Shown piece after piece: positions 18,933-32,035 of a DNA stretch of 64,000 nucleotides (the first letter of the stretch is position 1; each line of letters opens with the position of its first letter). Source of the DNA: Farysia itapuensis (lineage: Eukaryota > Basidiomycota > Ustilaginomycetes > Ustilaginales > Ustilaginaceae); assembly GCA_023212645.1 (NCBI GenBank), contig JALBYC010000005.1, forward strand, positions 62,001 through 126,000, written 5' to 3'. The translations under genes and the position numbers were made by a program. The notes under the pieces are model-generated. The model saw only the letters and a list, made by a program, of their open reading frames with translations, searched no databases and was not told the DNA's origin.

Positions 18933-20468
18933 TCAGTCGGCGGCAAGGCCGCCACGGTAGGCAGACTGCATGGCTAACCGTTTGACTTGTTCCAGGGAGA
19001 TAGCGCCTTGACGGTAAGCTAGAGTCTGGCCATCGTCACCTTGAACATGAATTACGCCGTCCGAGCTGATGGCCTGTGGAAGTGGTTTATCTTCACTTAC
19101 AGCGAGAGCATCGTCGTCATCGTCATCGTCCGCCATGGGTGCGTCTCGACTGCGGTAGGCAAATCCGTCTTGCGCTTTGTATCCAAATCCACCATTGCTC
19201 AGTCTCGGAGAAACGCCGCCAAATGTCGCTTGGCTGCCTGCTGGTGGTGATCCGCTGTGTTGGAAGCTCATCCCTGGACTAGCGCTGAACGCACTGAATG
19301 TTGACACGACTTTTCTCGATCCTGCGCCTGATGGATTTGGACTGGAACTGGGTGAGGGCGAGGTTCCTGGCGCTGGATATGCACTGTATGGCTTGTAGGA
19401 AGTGGTAGCTCGACGTGTCTGTAGATACTTGTCGCTCAGTCTGGAGCCAGGCACGCGTTTGATGTCACGCCGGGCCGTCGCCAGATCAGGCGCTGTGGCC
19501 CAGACGTTGATGTTGTGTCGCGACTCTTCCGAATCGCGGTAGATGCTTTCAATGTAGAGTTGCTTGGTGTTTTCGTTGCGCAGCAAAAGCCGTTCGTGCA
19601 ATTCTCGAGCGACGTCGTCCATAGGGTTGCTCTGCGTGCCCTCTAAGCTGAGCGACTGGATTCGCTGCACAATGGCGTCTCCAATCTCGCGATGCAGACG
19701 CTCCATGTCCATTGCCTCTCCTGCCAGACCGAGAATGACGTGACTCAGCAAGCTGGCCGTGGTCAATGGGACGAGCATGGCCCCCGTGATTTGAACTAGG
19801 CCCTGGAAAAAGTCAGGCGCGTGCTGATAGCCGGACAGTGCTGGCTCGCAGGCAATCATGAATAGGGGGATACCGGCCTTGGCATACAGTCGCGCCAGCC
19901 GTAGCGGGTCTTCACCGTCAGGTGACCCATCTCGGAATCCGTCGCCGTATTCGCCAATACCATGGGGCGGTGCATCTGCGATGAGCACGGCCAGCTTGGT
20001 AGCATGAGGACGCCAATTGAGATCAAGTGCGGCCTTCATCGCCGCGGTCACCGCTTCTGGACCATCGCCACCGCCCGAAGCGTACAGCGTCTTGAGATTT
20101 TCTTTGACCTTTTCGACGCGATTGTGAAAGCCGAAGTTCTTTACAACATAGGTATGGTCTTGCGGCGGATGGTCACGGTATGCGATCAAGCCGATACGCA
20201 ACGCACCGTGCCCACTCAGCTGCTCGGATTGGATGATGTTCTCGCAGATCGTCTCGATATTCTTCGTTGCTGAGCTGATGTAGCTGCCCATGGAGCCTGT
20301 TGCATCCATGATGAAGACGAGATCCATGCTGCGACTGGACTCATCCCACGGTGAACCAGCGTCTCCAGCCTGTTGACCCGAGCCATCGCTGACCTGCAAA
20401 TGTTGGGCGGCGGCGCCAAACATACCGTACACGCCCCCTCCTGCGCGGGACGAGCTTCCAGCAGTCAT
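18933..20468 (-). CDS. VWA-domain protein, VwkA-like without kinase
   Basis: This 511-residue single-exon protein has a von Willebrand factor A domain at about residues 46-250. A metal-ion (MIDAS) motif DATGSMG starts at Asp55, followed by AYRDHPP and GGGDGPEAV. This arrangement resembles the VWA part of Dictyostelium alpha-kinase VwkA and related eukaryotic proteins. No alpha-kinase domain follows. Instead there is a helical region (260-350) and a Ser/Pro-rich tail with a short Asp run (about 440-455). No signal peptide or membrane segment is visible, so it is probably intracellular. Function unknown. Confidence 0.82.
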   Translation of the reverse strand: MTAGSSSRAGGGVYGMFGAAAQHLQVSDGSGQQAGDAGSPWDESSRSMDLVFIMDATGSMGSYISSATKNIETICENIIQSEQLSGHGALRIGLIAYRDHPPQDHTYVVKNFGFHNRVEKVKENLKTLYASGGGDGPEAVTAAMKAALDLNWRPHATKLAVLIADAPPHGIGEYGDGFRDGSPDGEDPLRLARLYAKAGIPLFMIACEPALSGYQHAPDFFQGLVQITGAMLVPLTTASLLSHVILGLAGEAMDMERLHREIGDAIVQRIQSLSLEGTQSNPMDDVARELHERLLLRNENTKQLYIESIYRDSEESRHNINVWATAPDLATARRDIKRVPGSRLSDKYLQTRRATTSYKPYSAYPAPGTSPSPSSSPNPSGAGSRKVVSTFSAFSASPGMSFQHSGSPPAGSQATFGGVSPRLSNGGFGYKAQDGFAYRSRDAPMADDDDDDDALAVSEDKPLPQAISSDGVIHVQGDDGQTLAYRQGAISLEQVKRLAMQSAYRGGLAAD

Positions 20469-20698
20469 CTTGTGGTAACACCAGCGCCAAAGCTAATGGA
20501 TGTTGTCAAACGTGGGGAGCGCACGGAAACGGAAGCGAGATTGAAATTAGCAAAATTAGGCGACAAACGTAACGTGCGTGTCATAAACCGGTCACGCCAC
20601 CACACTCCACTTTCCCAGCACAAAGGAGTCCACAACATCTCCATATATGTCTATCTCGATGTTTCTGGTAATCATGTACTTTATGCTTTGAGATGTAT

Positions 20699-23348
<2,650 letters not shown>

Positions 23349-24491
23349 ATGATGCCGCAAACTTCTAGACTGGTGCTTCGTCGCGCACCGACCATGCTGT
23401 CTCCTTCTGCCCGGGCATTTTCCACAACACTGACCAAGCAGAAGGACGTGCAGAACATCACTGTGTAAGTTCGAGAGTAGCCGGATTGCTGATTTGTACA
23501 AGTCCTGACGCTCAATGTACGCCGTACAGATTTGGAGCCGGCCTTATGGGAGCAGGCATCGCCCAAGTACTGGCGCACAAGGGCAAATTCAATGTCACCT
23601 TGTCCGACGTGACGGACAAGGCGCTTGCCAACGGTCAAAGCATCATCTCCAAATCTCTTACCAGGATCGCAAAGAAAGGCATGGCCGAATCAAGCTCCGA
23701 AGAACAAGCCGACTTTGTCAAAAACATTGTTGACTCCATCAAGATCTCTACTGACCCTGCAGCTGCTGTCAAGGACGCTGACCTCGTGATCGAAGCAATT
23801 ATCGAAAACGTCGGCATCAAGAAGGATTTGTTCGGCTTCTTGGACGGCAAGGCTCCTAAGACTGCCTTGTTCGCTTCCAACACAAGCTCTCTCTCCATTA
23901 CGGACGTGGCCGAGGCCGTGTCTGCCCAACGACAGGAGCTGTTTGGAGGCTTCCATGCTTTCAACCCAGTACCTCAGATGAAGCTCGTCGAAGTCATCCG
24001 CACGACCAAGACGAGCAATGACACCTTTGATTCGCTTACTGAGGTAGCCAAGCGCATGGGCAAATCACCTGTCTCTTGTATAGATGCACCTGGATTCATC
24101 GTGAACCGACTATTGGTTCCTTACATGCTCGAGGCCATCCGGCTGGTAGAGCGAGGGGAAGCCACTGCTAAGGATGTCGACACAGCCATGAAGCTTGGCG
24201 CTGGATGTAAGTCAGGAACAGTGTATTTGGCAAAGTTGCATTTCACTGACAGTGTCGAATCACACAACAGACCCTATGGGACCATTCGAGCTTGCTGACT
24301 TGGTCGGTCTTGACACTCTGTCGCACATTGCTAAGGGCTGGAGAGAGTCCCGAGTCAAGACGGGCGAGATCTCTGCTGAATCCGTGAAGGAGTCATCGCT
24401 TCTTGAGGACCTGGTGAAACAGGGCAAGCTTGGCAAGAAGAGCGGCGAAAAGGGCGGATTCTACGAGTACCCAGCTACCCCCAAGAAATAA
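23349..24491 (+). CDS. HADH: 3-hydroxyacyl-CoA dehydrogenase, mitochondrial
   Basis: Three exons: 23349-23464, 23530-24206 and 24271-24491 (introns of 65 and 64 bp, both with GTAAGT donors and CTGAC branch sites); 337 residues. The joins rebuild the NAD-binding Rossmann motif (VFGAGLMGAGIAQ) and the C-terminal GAGYPMGPFELADLVGLDT. Catalytic features are visible: HAFNPVP (His) and ETR-like EVIRTTKT, then PGFIVNRLL. It oxidises 3-hydroxyacyl-CoA in beta-oxidation. The first ~35 residues are Arg/Ser-rich without acid (RLVLRRAPTMLSPSARAFST), a mitochondrial presequence; there is no C-terminal SKL. Together with the peroxisomal thiolase this suggests beta-oxidation in both organelles. Confidence 0.93.
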
Positions 24492-24583
24492 GTTTGCCGC
24501 ACGTTTAGCTGTCATTTCAGCAACCTATGCATGCCCAATCAATATGAGTAAGACGCATATATGCAATAGTGTACTGAGCGGAG

Positions 24584-25006
24584 TCATGAGTGTCGAGAGT
24601 CCCACTGCCGAAGATAATCGACTCCGACATCCTTTGGCATTGGACCCCAATCCTTACGTTGCTTTGTGCGCGGTCGGCGTTTTATAGTGTCGCCTTGATC
24701 CATCTCGTCATCTGAGTCCGCGGTGCGGTGTTCGTTGTCTATTGGCTCGGCGGAAGCATCTCTGCCGTTCGCTGCTTGTGGCCTAAAGACGGACTTGGGC
24801 GCTCTCGTGGCTTCTTCTTTACGCCTTGCCTTCTCCTCTAGCTGCTGTCTTTTTTGGAGTGCCTCGCCAGTCACAGCTCTTTTGGCCGCGTCCTTCGTCT
24901 TGACCACTGCGGCGGCCGGTGCAGACGCGGATGAACGAGACTTACCCGCGCCTGATTGCTTCTCCTTCAGGGAAGGCTTCTTGTAGAATTTGGCCGACTT
25001 GCCCAT
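24584..25006 (-). CDS. Small basic protein of unknown function
   Basis: A 140-residue single-exon frame starting MGKSAKFYKKPSLKEK. The first 75 residues are Lys/Ala/Ser-rich and basic, with a short coiled-coil-like QKRQQLEEKARRKEEATRA. Then comes an acidic patch (DSDDEMDQGD) followed by basic KRRPRTKQRK. The C-terminus (WGPMPKDVGVDYLRQWDSRHS in full) is better ordered. Composition suggests a nuclear or nucleolar protein. I do not recognise the family. It is convergent with HADH and divergent from prefoldin 5 (159 bp), a tight arrangement that supports it being real. Confidence 0.65.
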   Translation of the reverse strand: MGKSAKFYKKPSLKEKQSGAGKSRSSASAPAAAVVKTKDAAKRAVTGEALQKRQQLEEKARRKEEATRAPKSVFRPQAANGRDASAEPIDNEHRTADSDDEMDQGDTIKRRPRTKQRKDWGPMPKDVGVDYLRQWDSRHS

Positions 25007-25165
25007 GCTGTTTTGTGGACAGGGTTGTCAACCACAAAATGCAAATTTCAAACACGACGGCATGAAATGACCAAAAAAGTCCCGACTGAACTGACCTGCA
25101 AGCGTCGATCACAGGTCAGATCAACACTTCTCACCTCGAGCTATTGGTGAGAATACGTGTTCAAC
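25007..25165. promoter_or_regulatory. Short divergent promoter: unknown basic protein / prefoldin 5
   Basis: Only 159 bp separate the two ATGs, so both genes must share this promoter. No clear motif beyond A-rich stretches (for example CCAAAAAAGTCCC, 25070-25082). Confidence 0.4.
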
Positions 25166-25766
25166 ATGGCTGGAAACGGACAGCAAGTAGACCTCATGTC
25201 TCTGGACATTCAACAGGTATGTAAATCTCCTCCATTTAGCTCCATGTGATGGACACAGCTGACCTTTCTTGCCAAATGACAGTTGCTCGAAGTCAAGAAG
25301 CAGCTCGAGTCGGAAGTCCAGCATCTCACATCCTCCTTTGGTCAGCTCAAGTCGGCCCAAGCAAAATTCAAGAGCTGCATTGACAGCGTATCCTCCATCA
25401 AACCTGAAAATAAAGACAAGACTACGTTAATACCCCTCACCTCGTCTCTCTACGTTCCTGGCAAGTTGGCGGATCTGGAAAATGTCATCGTTGATGTTGG
25501 AACCGGCTATTACGTGGAAAAGTCGACAGCAGATGCCAAGAAGATGTATACAGAGAAAGTCGAATTCTTGACAAAGAATCTCGAGAAGCTGCAGGAGACC
25601 ATCCTTCGCCAACAAGAGAACCTACAAACGACGGTGGAGATGATTCGAATGGTAAGCTACAGACTTAGGCACTTCTTGATGCTCAGCCCTCATCAACGAT
25701 ATCGTTTTGTGCTACCTACAGAAAGCAAGCGCGGAACGAGACGCTCAGACAAAGGTGCAGGTATAG
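25166..25766 (+). CDS. GIM5: Prefoldin subunit 5
   Basis: Three exons: 25166-25216, 25283-25651 and 25722-25766 (introns of 66 and 70 bp); 154 residues. The alpha-type prefoldin core is clear: LLEVKKQLESEVQHLTSS, TTLIPLTSSLYVPGKL and VDVGTGYYVEKS, flanked by two long coiled-coil helices. Prefoldin captures unfolded actin and tubulin and passes them to CCT. The last exon is tiny (14 residues, KASAERDAQTKVQV) and was placed from its TACAG acceptor and an in-frame TAG. This end is less certain than the core, but without it the frame would run into intron sequence. Confidence 0.9.
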
Positions 25767-26070
25767 TCTCCTGCGCCATATATGTAACCTCCGTTGCAGC
25801 TTCAGCTGTCACACGAGAATGTCGGGACTCGGAGTTGTTCAGAAAAGTACGAAAGCATTTTGGTGTGCTTTGCAATCTTCGTTTTGCGGCAAAAGTCGCG
25901 AGCCGTGTGTTTGAGAACCCTCTTCTCGCTTTGTAACAGTGTCTGCTTAGCTGAGAACATCATCCATGGCCGCCACCTCACATCCAGGAGCAGAGGTTTC
26001 AACGCTGCCGTCCGTCTGAACCTCGTCCCGCTGATTTTCGCGGTTTCGGTCGACTCAAGTCAATGAGCGC
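25767..26070. other. Intergenic, no gene seen
   Basis: About 300 bp between prefoldin 5 and the next start codon. Nothing beyond presumed 3' UTR and promoter sequence is recognisable. Confidence 0.4.
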
Positions 26071-29000
26071 ATGTCACTTTCGACCATCATGATGCATTCT
26101 GTGGCGGGCCGTCTTTACCGATCCGCTGTCCGGCCTGGCCTCACCACGTCCGAGTCGAGTGTGGCGGAATGTTCTTATCGACCACGTCTAGTGCATCCCC
26201 ATGACGTAGCCCAGACACGCCGAGTCAGCTCTCGAGCGCAAATCCCATTGGCAATTGAAACCAACCATCCCAATGTCAAGAACAAACAGCGCGCATTGAG
26301 CAAGCAGTCTTATTCAACTTACACTACTATACTGCCTCAGGATGCACCGCAGAATCTTCTCGAGTTCCTTCCTGCTCCACGAAATGCTTCTGACGTGTCT
26401 GGCCGAGCCGCCTCATCCTTGTTGGCAACCATACAGACCGGTGCTCGGATACCCAGCGATATCCTCTTCGACCTCCTCACCACCGACGACAAAAGCCACT
26501 ATCAGTCCATCAAATCCAAGCTTCCCTCGGACGTTGAGAGACTTGATGCATACCTCTTGCTCCGCAGTCAAGATCCAGCACGCCTGAGTGGTCTATCGGA
26601 ACTGGACATCTACCGCCTCATCAAAAAGGCAGGGAAGGAAGGGCTCGCAGGAGTCTTGTTATTGCTACTTGTCGACATCGTTGGAACCCCTCAGCAGCAG
26701 GCTCAGTATCAACTTGGCTACTTTCAGATACCGACTGCATCTCAGATCCGCTACAATCTCCTGAGGGCTCTTCTTCTGAAAGGTAATAGCGGAGACGTCG
26801 TGCAGGACGACGCATTAGCTTTACGACTTTTTCAGCAACTCGTCGACGACTTTCAAGATCTCAAGGACCCGTCTGCATCTCTTGATTCCATTGTGCCTCC
26901 CAACTTTCCACAAGGCGAAGCCCGCAGCCTTGTCAGACGCATCACCCAGCGAAACTCTGCCGAGCTCTTGCCCGTCTTGCGTGCGTTGCGACTACATCTG
27001 GAACGGAAGACGTCCAACTTTCCTTCAGCTCGTGAGGCATCTCATCTCATTGAGTTCTATCTACGTCCAAACGTTCGCGACTTCCCTGCAGCACTGGATG
27101 TCGTGCGTACTCTCAAAGACACAAGAGGGCTCAGTCAATATTCCATAAATGAGGCTGTTCGCGGCGGTAAAGACTATTTCGACTCGCTCGGACCCTTTCT
27201 AAGCTTCCAGGGGACAGCAGAACAGGCCAAATGGGAGGAGACTTCCTTAGAAGTGTCTTTACGACTCATCTCCCTAAAATGTCTCATGGTCCAACGTCCT
27301 GAAGGCAGCGCAGAGTACCTGTCGGTTTTCCAAAACTTGATGAGTAGCTTCCGCATTGACGAGCTGGACACTGAAGCCGTCCTGGGTTCAGCAACATGTC
27401 CAGGTGACATTGCTTTCAGAACTTTTCGCAACACCTTTTTGCATCTCCTGGGCCAGTCGGGACCAGATCCGATTCGGCTGGTCTCGACCATGTTGCACAA
27501 TTCCCACTTCCTGCTTCTCGCCATGCTGAACAGTCATGACATACAGCTCTTCTGTGATGTAGCCATCACCAGCAGGATGGAAAATATTGCAGTACAGGGT
27601 TATTCGCTGATCATGAAGGCCAAGACACGAGTCAGGGAGGAGATCGGAAGCGCTTCTCCTCACGCTCACTCAATGGACCGGGATGGATTTCTGGTGAATT
27701 CCAACACCTTCACTATTCTCCTAGCGCAACTGAACTCGACTGGCAATTCTCTCAGCGCCAACGCTCTCCTTCGGTCTATGCGTCTGGTGCCCTTGACACC
27801 GACCTCCTTGTCTCAATTGCATCACAGGGTTGGAGATGCACAACGACCTCGTCTCATTAGCGCGCTTGCTGGCGCACGGATGACAGAAGAGGCTTTTGAA
27901 CTGTTCCAGCTATGGAGCAACACTTACTATGATCCTGACCTAGCACGTGCTCAGCCTAGCAGCCCGCTTGGCGACACGTCTCACACGGATCGGCGTCACG
28001 AACGGCAATTTGCCGAACTCTACGAAGAAAAGAATTTGGTCGCATCATCGGCCAGCTGTGTCACTGCACTTGTCAGGGCCCTGTGCCGCGGATCCGTGCC
28101 ACGTCTCATGGAAGAAGGGCAGCCCGCGCATCATGTGCTGAACCCTGATGCCGAAGAGAACGTGCTAAAGGCCAAGTTTGCGATCGAGCTTTTCAAGTGC
28201 TCGCAACGCCCCGTGGACTGGACGCATTACTACTTGACTACCTTGGCCTCGCTCTGTTTCTACGTCAGAGATGTCAAAGGCGCTTTCACAGCTTTGGCGC
28301 GAATCTCGTTCATGCGACACGTTCCGGATTCCGTAGACATCTCGGTCATGTTAGGTGGATTAATGGCTTTCGATCCTGACAAAGCCGTCGACCTGTTTAT
28401 CAAACACTCTACCCTCGTTGATCAGGTTCCTATCAAAGCAACGACTCAAAAGCCTCAAATGAAGGACAACGCGGAAAATGACTCCAGCGACTCGAAGTTT
28501 GAAGACTATTTGGAATCGAGTCAATTTGGCCATCAAGACAAATCAATACCCCACATTGCAAGGGTGTCAGAGGCGACGCGACTTGATGTCGCACCAATGA
28601 GGCCGTTCGCAAAGCTGACTTCCATCCTTCTGTCGCGTGCGATGGCACAAGGTCGTCTTGACTTAGTTGACAAGCTAGTCGAATTCGCAAAAGAGGCGGG
28701 AATTGCATCAGAGCTAAGTCTGGTTGCCTCCGCGAGCCTGCTGCTACAAGCAGACCTAGCACCAACCGAAGTTGTCAAGATTGTCAAGCGTCTTCTAGCA
28801 AATGGCTGGATCGCTGATCCAGCTTTACTGCAAACCGCCACACATCAGATTCTCAGGAATGGCTGTCTAAACTTCAGCAGGCCCAACAAGTCCGAACAAG
28901 AGGAAGGAGACACCCATGATATCACAAGCGAGCCAACGCATTTTAAGAGAGCGCTTGCGTTCGAGCAGCTATCGAGGATTCAGACCGCTGCTTTTCTCAT

Positions 29001-29748
29001 CGGAGTCTGCCAGAGTGCCAAGAGTCTGGTGAACTTGAAGACTGTCAGTTTTGCACTCAACAAGACTCGAGTGTGCGGTTATCGCTTCTCACCTCGCGTC
29101 CGATCCCCAAAGATGACGACGGAGCCGTCATCGCAGCGCGTTGACCCGCGTGCGAAGTGGATCGACTGCATTGACAGAATCGTTTACGCTTTGCGCTGGG
29201 CAGCGTATTTTGACACCGGCAATGACTACCGCCAAGGACTTCCTCTGTGGAAATCAAGCAAGTCTGCCGACGGCGGCTTCATCTCAGCAGACCTCAATGA
29301 TCTGCAGTACTTTGCATTCTCAGCGAAAGACCGCAGTAAACTACTGAACCGGAGCCGAGCGAAGCCGCTGCCGGATACAGGAAAGAAGGAAGTTGCAACC
29401 AAGCCTGGCAGCAAAGACGGACTCGATTCTTTGCTACAGCGTCGTCCCAACGCGCTTCCACCCTACGTTTACTGCGAGATTTTGGAAGCGTACCTGGCTT
29501 GGGGCGACGGTCAAGGCGCTGCAGAGGTCGCGGCTTGGATGAGAGATGAAGCTGGCTTGCCTTTGGGCAACACTCCACAAGAAGTCGACGACTTCGTAAG
29601 CCGGATCAAATCTGCACTCGACAAACAGCATAAACGCCACTCACGCTCACCAAGACAGGAGAGTCTAGACCCCAGCGAAGTTCTCAACATGCTCTCGGGC
29701 AAGCAGACAACGCCGCGACTAAAAGCTTGGTGGAGCTTCAAAGAGTAA
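26071..29748 (+). CDS. Large helical protein, probably mitochondrial, unrecognised
   Basis: A 1225-residue single exon. The N-terminus (HSVAGRLYRSAVRPGL) is Arg/Ser-rich without acidic residues and can form an amphipathic helix, so mitochondrial import is likely. The body is almost wholly alpha-helical, with repeated pairs of ~17-residue helices (for example SASCVTALVRALCRG, HYYLTTLASLCFYVRDVKGAF, YVYCEILEAYLAWGDGQGAAEV), consistent with a divergent PPR/TPR-like solenoid. Such proteins often handle mitochondrial RNA, but no motif proves it. The C-terminal ~60 residues are basic and Ser-rich. It lies directly upstream of ATP16 and in the same interval as a recognisable PPR protein at 34.5 kb. 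Confidence 0.78.
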   Translation: MSLSTIMMHSVAGRLYRSAVRPGLTTSESSVAECSYRPRLVHPHDVAQTRRVSSRAQIPLAIETNHPNVKNKQRALSKQSYSTYTTILPQDAPQNLLEFLPAPRNASDVSGRAASSLLATIQTGARIPSDILFDLLTTDDKSHYQSIKSKLPSDVERLDAYLLLRSQDPARLSGLSELDIYRLIKKAGKEGLAGVLLLLLVDIVGTPQQQAQYQLGYFQIPTASQIRYNLLRALLLKGNSGDVVQDDALALRLFQQLVDDFQDLKDPSASLDSIVPPNFPQGEARSLVRRITQRNSAELLPVLRALRLHLERKTSNFPSAREASHLIEFYLRPNVRDFPAALDVVRTLKDTRGLSQYSINEAVRGGKDYFDSLGPFLSFQGTAEQAKWEETSLEVSLRLISLKCLMVQRPEGSAEYLSVFQNLMSSFRIDELDTEAVLGSATCPGDIAFRTFRNTFLHLLGQSGPDPIRLVSTMLHNSHFLLLAMLNSHDIQLFCDVAITSRMENIAVQGYSLIMKAKTRVREEIGSASPHAHSMDRDGFLVNSNTFTILLAQLNSTGNSLSANALLRSMRLVPLTPTSLSQLHHRVGDAQRPRLISALAGARMTEEAFELFQLWSNTYYDPDLARAQPSSPLGDTSHTDRRHERQFAELYEEKNLVASSASCVTALVRALCRGSVPRLMEEGQPAHHVLNPDAEENVLKAKFAIELFKCSQRPVDWTHYYLTTLASLCFYVRDVKGAFTALARISFMRHVPDSVDISVMLGGLMAFDPDKAVDLFIKHSTLVDQVPIKATTQKPQMKDNAENDSSDSKFEDYLESSQFGHQDKSIPHIARVSEATRLDVAPMRPFAKLTSILLSRAMAQGRLDLVDKLVEFAKEAGIASELSLVASASLLLQADLAPTEVVKIVKRLLANGWIADPALLQTATHQILRNGCLNFSRPNKSEQEEGDTHDITSEPTHFKRALAFEQLSRIQTAAFLIGVCQSAKSLVNLKTVSFALNKTRVCGYRFSPRVRSPKMTTEPSSQRVDPRAKWIDCIDRIVYALRWAAYFDTGNDYRQGLPLWKSSKSADGGFISADLNDLQYFAFSAKDRSKLLNRSRAKPLPDTGKKEVATKPGSKDGLDSLLQRRPNALPPYVYCEILEAYLAWGDGQGAAEVAAWMRDEAGLPLGNTPQEVDDFVSRIKSALDKQHKRHSRSPRQESLDPSEVLNMLSGKQTTPRLKAWWSFKE

Positions 29749-29993
29749 GCAGTTATCGCACGAGAATTTGACGCCGGTAGCGCCCGCCCAAATTCGTGAT
29801 GATCGGAAGCGTAAATTCAAATCTTTTGAAATCCAACCATTAGCCAAGGCCCTTGATTTCAATTTACGTTGTGTATGTGAGCTTTGCTTTCTTCGCGATT
29901 TGCGAAGCTGAATTTGGGTCTGTGAGCCATCAAGGTCGTCGTTGATCATAACCATCATCGCAACATTTTCTGACACACATCCGACAACACACG

Positions 29994-30694
29994 ATGATTG
30001 CTCGTACTGCTCTTCGAAGTGCTCTCCGGGCCACCAAGGCCCCGGCGCCTCTGTCTCAGCTCGGTGCACGACGAGGCTACGCCGAGGCAGTCAGCGACAA
30101 GCTCAAATTCAACTTCACTCTCCCTCATCAGGTAAGATTCCTTGCAGACGTTTGCGGCAGTGGTGCACGACAGACGAGTCAATGTCGATCTTGAAAGAGA
30201 CGGCCGCCTCAATTGCACTTGATCGGCGTTCAACCCTTTCTTTATGCTGGACATGTCGCAAACCTACTGTTCCTGCTCTATCACCGAAGGGAAGTGCTGA
30301 CACTTACTTCTGAATCCTCCTACAGGCCCTCTACGACCAGGTCGAGGTCACTCAAGTCAACGTACCTGCTCTTGCCGGAGAGATGGGTATCCTTGCTTCG
30401 CACGTTCCCAGTGTTGAAGAGCTTGGCCCAGGTGTGGTGGAAGTCATCCAGTCGAGTGGCTCGAAAAAGTTCTTCTGCTCAAGCGGATTTGCGACAATGC
30501 ACCCCAACAACACCCTCGCAATTGCTGCCGTAGAAGCTTACGAGCTTGACAAATTCTCTGTAGAAGCCGTCCGATCTGCTCTGTCGGAGGCTCAGCGTGT
30601 CGTGTCCTCGAGCGCTTCCGCGGAAGCCAAGGCAGAAGCTGAGATCGAAGTCGAGCTCTACACTGCCCTCCAGGCTGCCTTGAGCCGATCGTAA
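29994..30694 (+). CDS. ATP16: ATP synthase subunit delta, mitochondrial
   Basis: Two exons: 29994-30131 and 30326-30694, with a 194-bp intron (GTAAGA donor, CCTACAG acceptor); 168 residues. The presequence (first ~30 residues, RSALRATKAPAPLSQLGARRGYA in part) precedes the conserved KLKFNFTLPHQALYD. The epsilon/delta beta-sandwich follows, with VNVPALAGEMGILASHVPSV, then the C-terminal helical hairpin. This is the F1 central-stalk subunit corresponding to bacterial epsilon. The intron is about three times longer than most in this window. Confidence 0.95.
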
Positions 30695-30842
30695 GGGGAA
30701 CAACACTTCGATCCCGCACGCAATCAGCCTCTTTCACGCTGCGCCTATGCAATAATCAATCTTTAGCTCCTATTCTTGTTTTGCGATGCGATAAAGTACA
30801 ATGAGACGACGGTATAAACTAGGTAGGGGACAAGAACAGCTG

Positions 30843-31674
30843 TCAGCGGTTGGAAGGCCGGACAAAGTCTTGGGAGAGATCGACACCTTCCAGATGCGTG
30901 TTCTGCAACTTGAAACGCCGCGCGCCAGCTCCTTTCTTCTTCTTTTTATTTTTCCCGTTGGCTGCGATGTTTGCTGCTGATTGAGAGGTGTCAATCATTT
31001 CAGTGGTTGTGAGACCGCCCTGTTCCAATTCCTTTGGCAGGTCTACAATATCAGGCACCTTGAGGTCGTGCCACAACGTTTTAAACTCTGCGAGATGCAC
31101 AATATAGCCTGTCAGTCAAGCACACATGTGTGTCAGTGATAACAAACGTACCTTGATCCACGCCTTTAGCTTCGGCACCCCGAACAGGGTTCCAAAACAC
31201 CTGCTTGATTGCGCCATCTTTCTGGCCGCGCAAAACCAGAACTTGTCTATCTTCCTTTGGCTCCACCTTGCACAGCTCCTCAACGGCGTCTCTTGCTGCT
31301 GGATAACTTTCACGCAGCTCAGCAAGCTTCATACCAGCTGTCGATGTGCCACGGCCACTGCTGCTGGGGTTCAAATATCGGTCTTTGAGCAAAGCGACCA
31401 AATCCGATGGCGTGTGAAGGTCGTAGTCCGGCTTGTACATCCACAGGTCCGTCTTCGGATCATATACAGCCCGTTCATGCGTCTGAAAGCGCTTGAAGAG
31501 ATTGCTGTTGGGGTTCAATAATGCTGGCAAATCATGCGACAGGGCGAAATCTTCTAGGCGGACCGGGTTGACGTGGGTCTTTAGAGCATCAATTGCCGAC
31601 GCCAATTGGGTGTTTTCGTGAAATCCTGACCCAGTGTTCGCCGGCTGGCTGTATACTGTAGCATAGTTGCTCAT
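30843..31674 (-). CDS. TFA2: Transcription initiation factor TFIIE subunit beta
   Basis: Two exons: 31674-31152 and 31087-30843 (64-bp intron, GTACGT donor, CTCGCAG acceptor, GACTGAC branch site); 255 residues. The N-terminal two thirds match the tandem winged-helix region of TFIIE beta (LWMYKPDYDLHTPSDLVALL is typical of the core). The basic C-terminal signature KKKKKGAGARRFKLQNTHL is a hallmark of Tfa2. TFIIE recruits TFIIH to the RNA polymerase II preinitiation complex and aids promoter opening. Divergent from the ABCD transporter, with 361 bp between the starts. Confidence 0.92.
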
Positions 31675-32035
31675 CTGTGAGACTACAGCGCAGCTTGTGC
31701 CCCGGCAATGAATGGCTCAGTGTGAACGAGGAGAAGAAAGGGGCTAAGTCAGAGTAGCAAGAGAAATTGACGCAATCGCCGATCTAATCCTGAAGATGAC
31801 CCGATGGGCGCTTAGTCTGCCGCGCTTGTTGGCACCGGCTATAGCGTCGCAATAATCACCGCCAATCTGTCATTTTCACACTTGCCGTGTTCTGAGCTCA
31901 ACCAGCTCCTTCATACCTCTCTTTCTCCATTCTAGCAGCCCGACCTCTCAAGCTCTGTTGGATACTCTCAGCAAGGTGCTGGTTGGCACTCTCTCACTTG
32001 GCCTTTGACAATAGCCCGCAAGAGGTGTGGCAGCC
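31675..32035. promoter_or_regulatory. Divergent promoter TFA2 / ABCD transporter
   Basis: These 361 bp hold both promoters. The part next to the transporter is pyrimidine-rich (about 31900-31960). No gene or specific site can be supported. Confidence 0.35.

Noticed and set aside
24489..24570. Cryptic peroxisomal targeting of HADH by stop-codon readthrough, as known for some smut enzymes
   Set aside because: The in-frame extension after the TAA ends without an SKL-like tripeptide.
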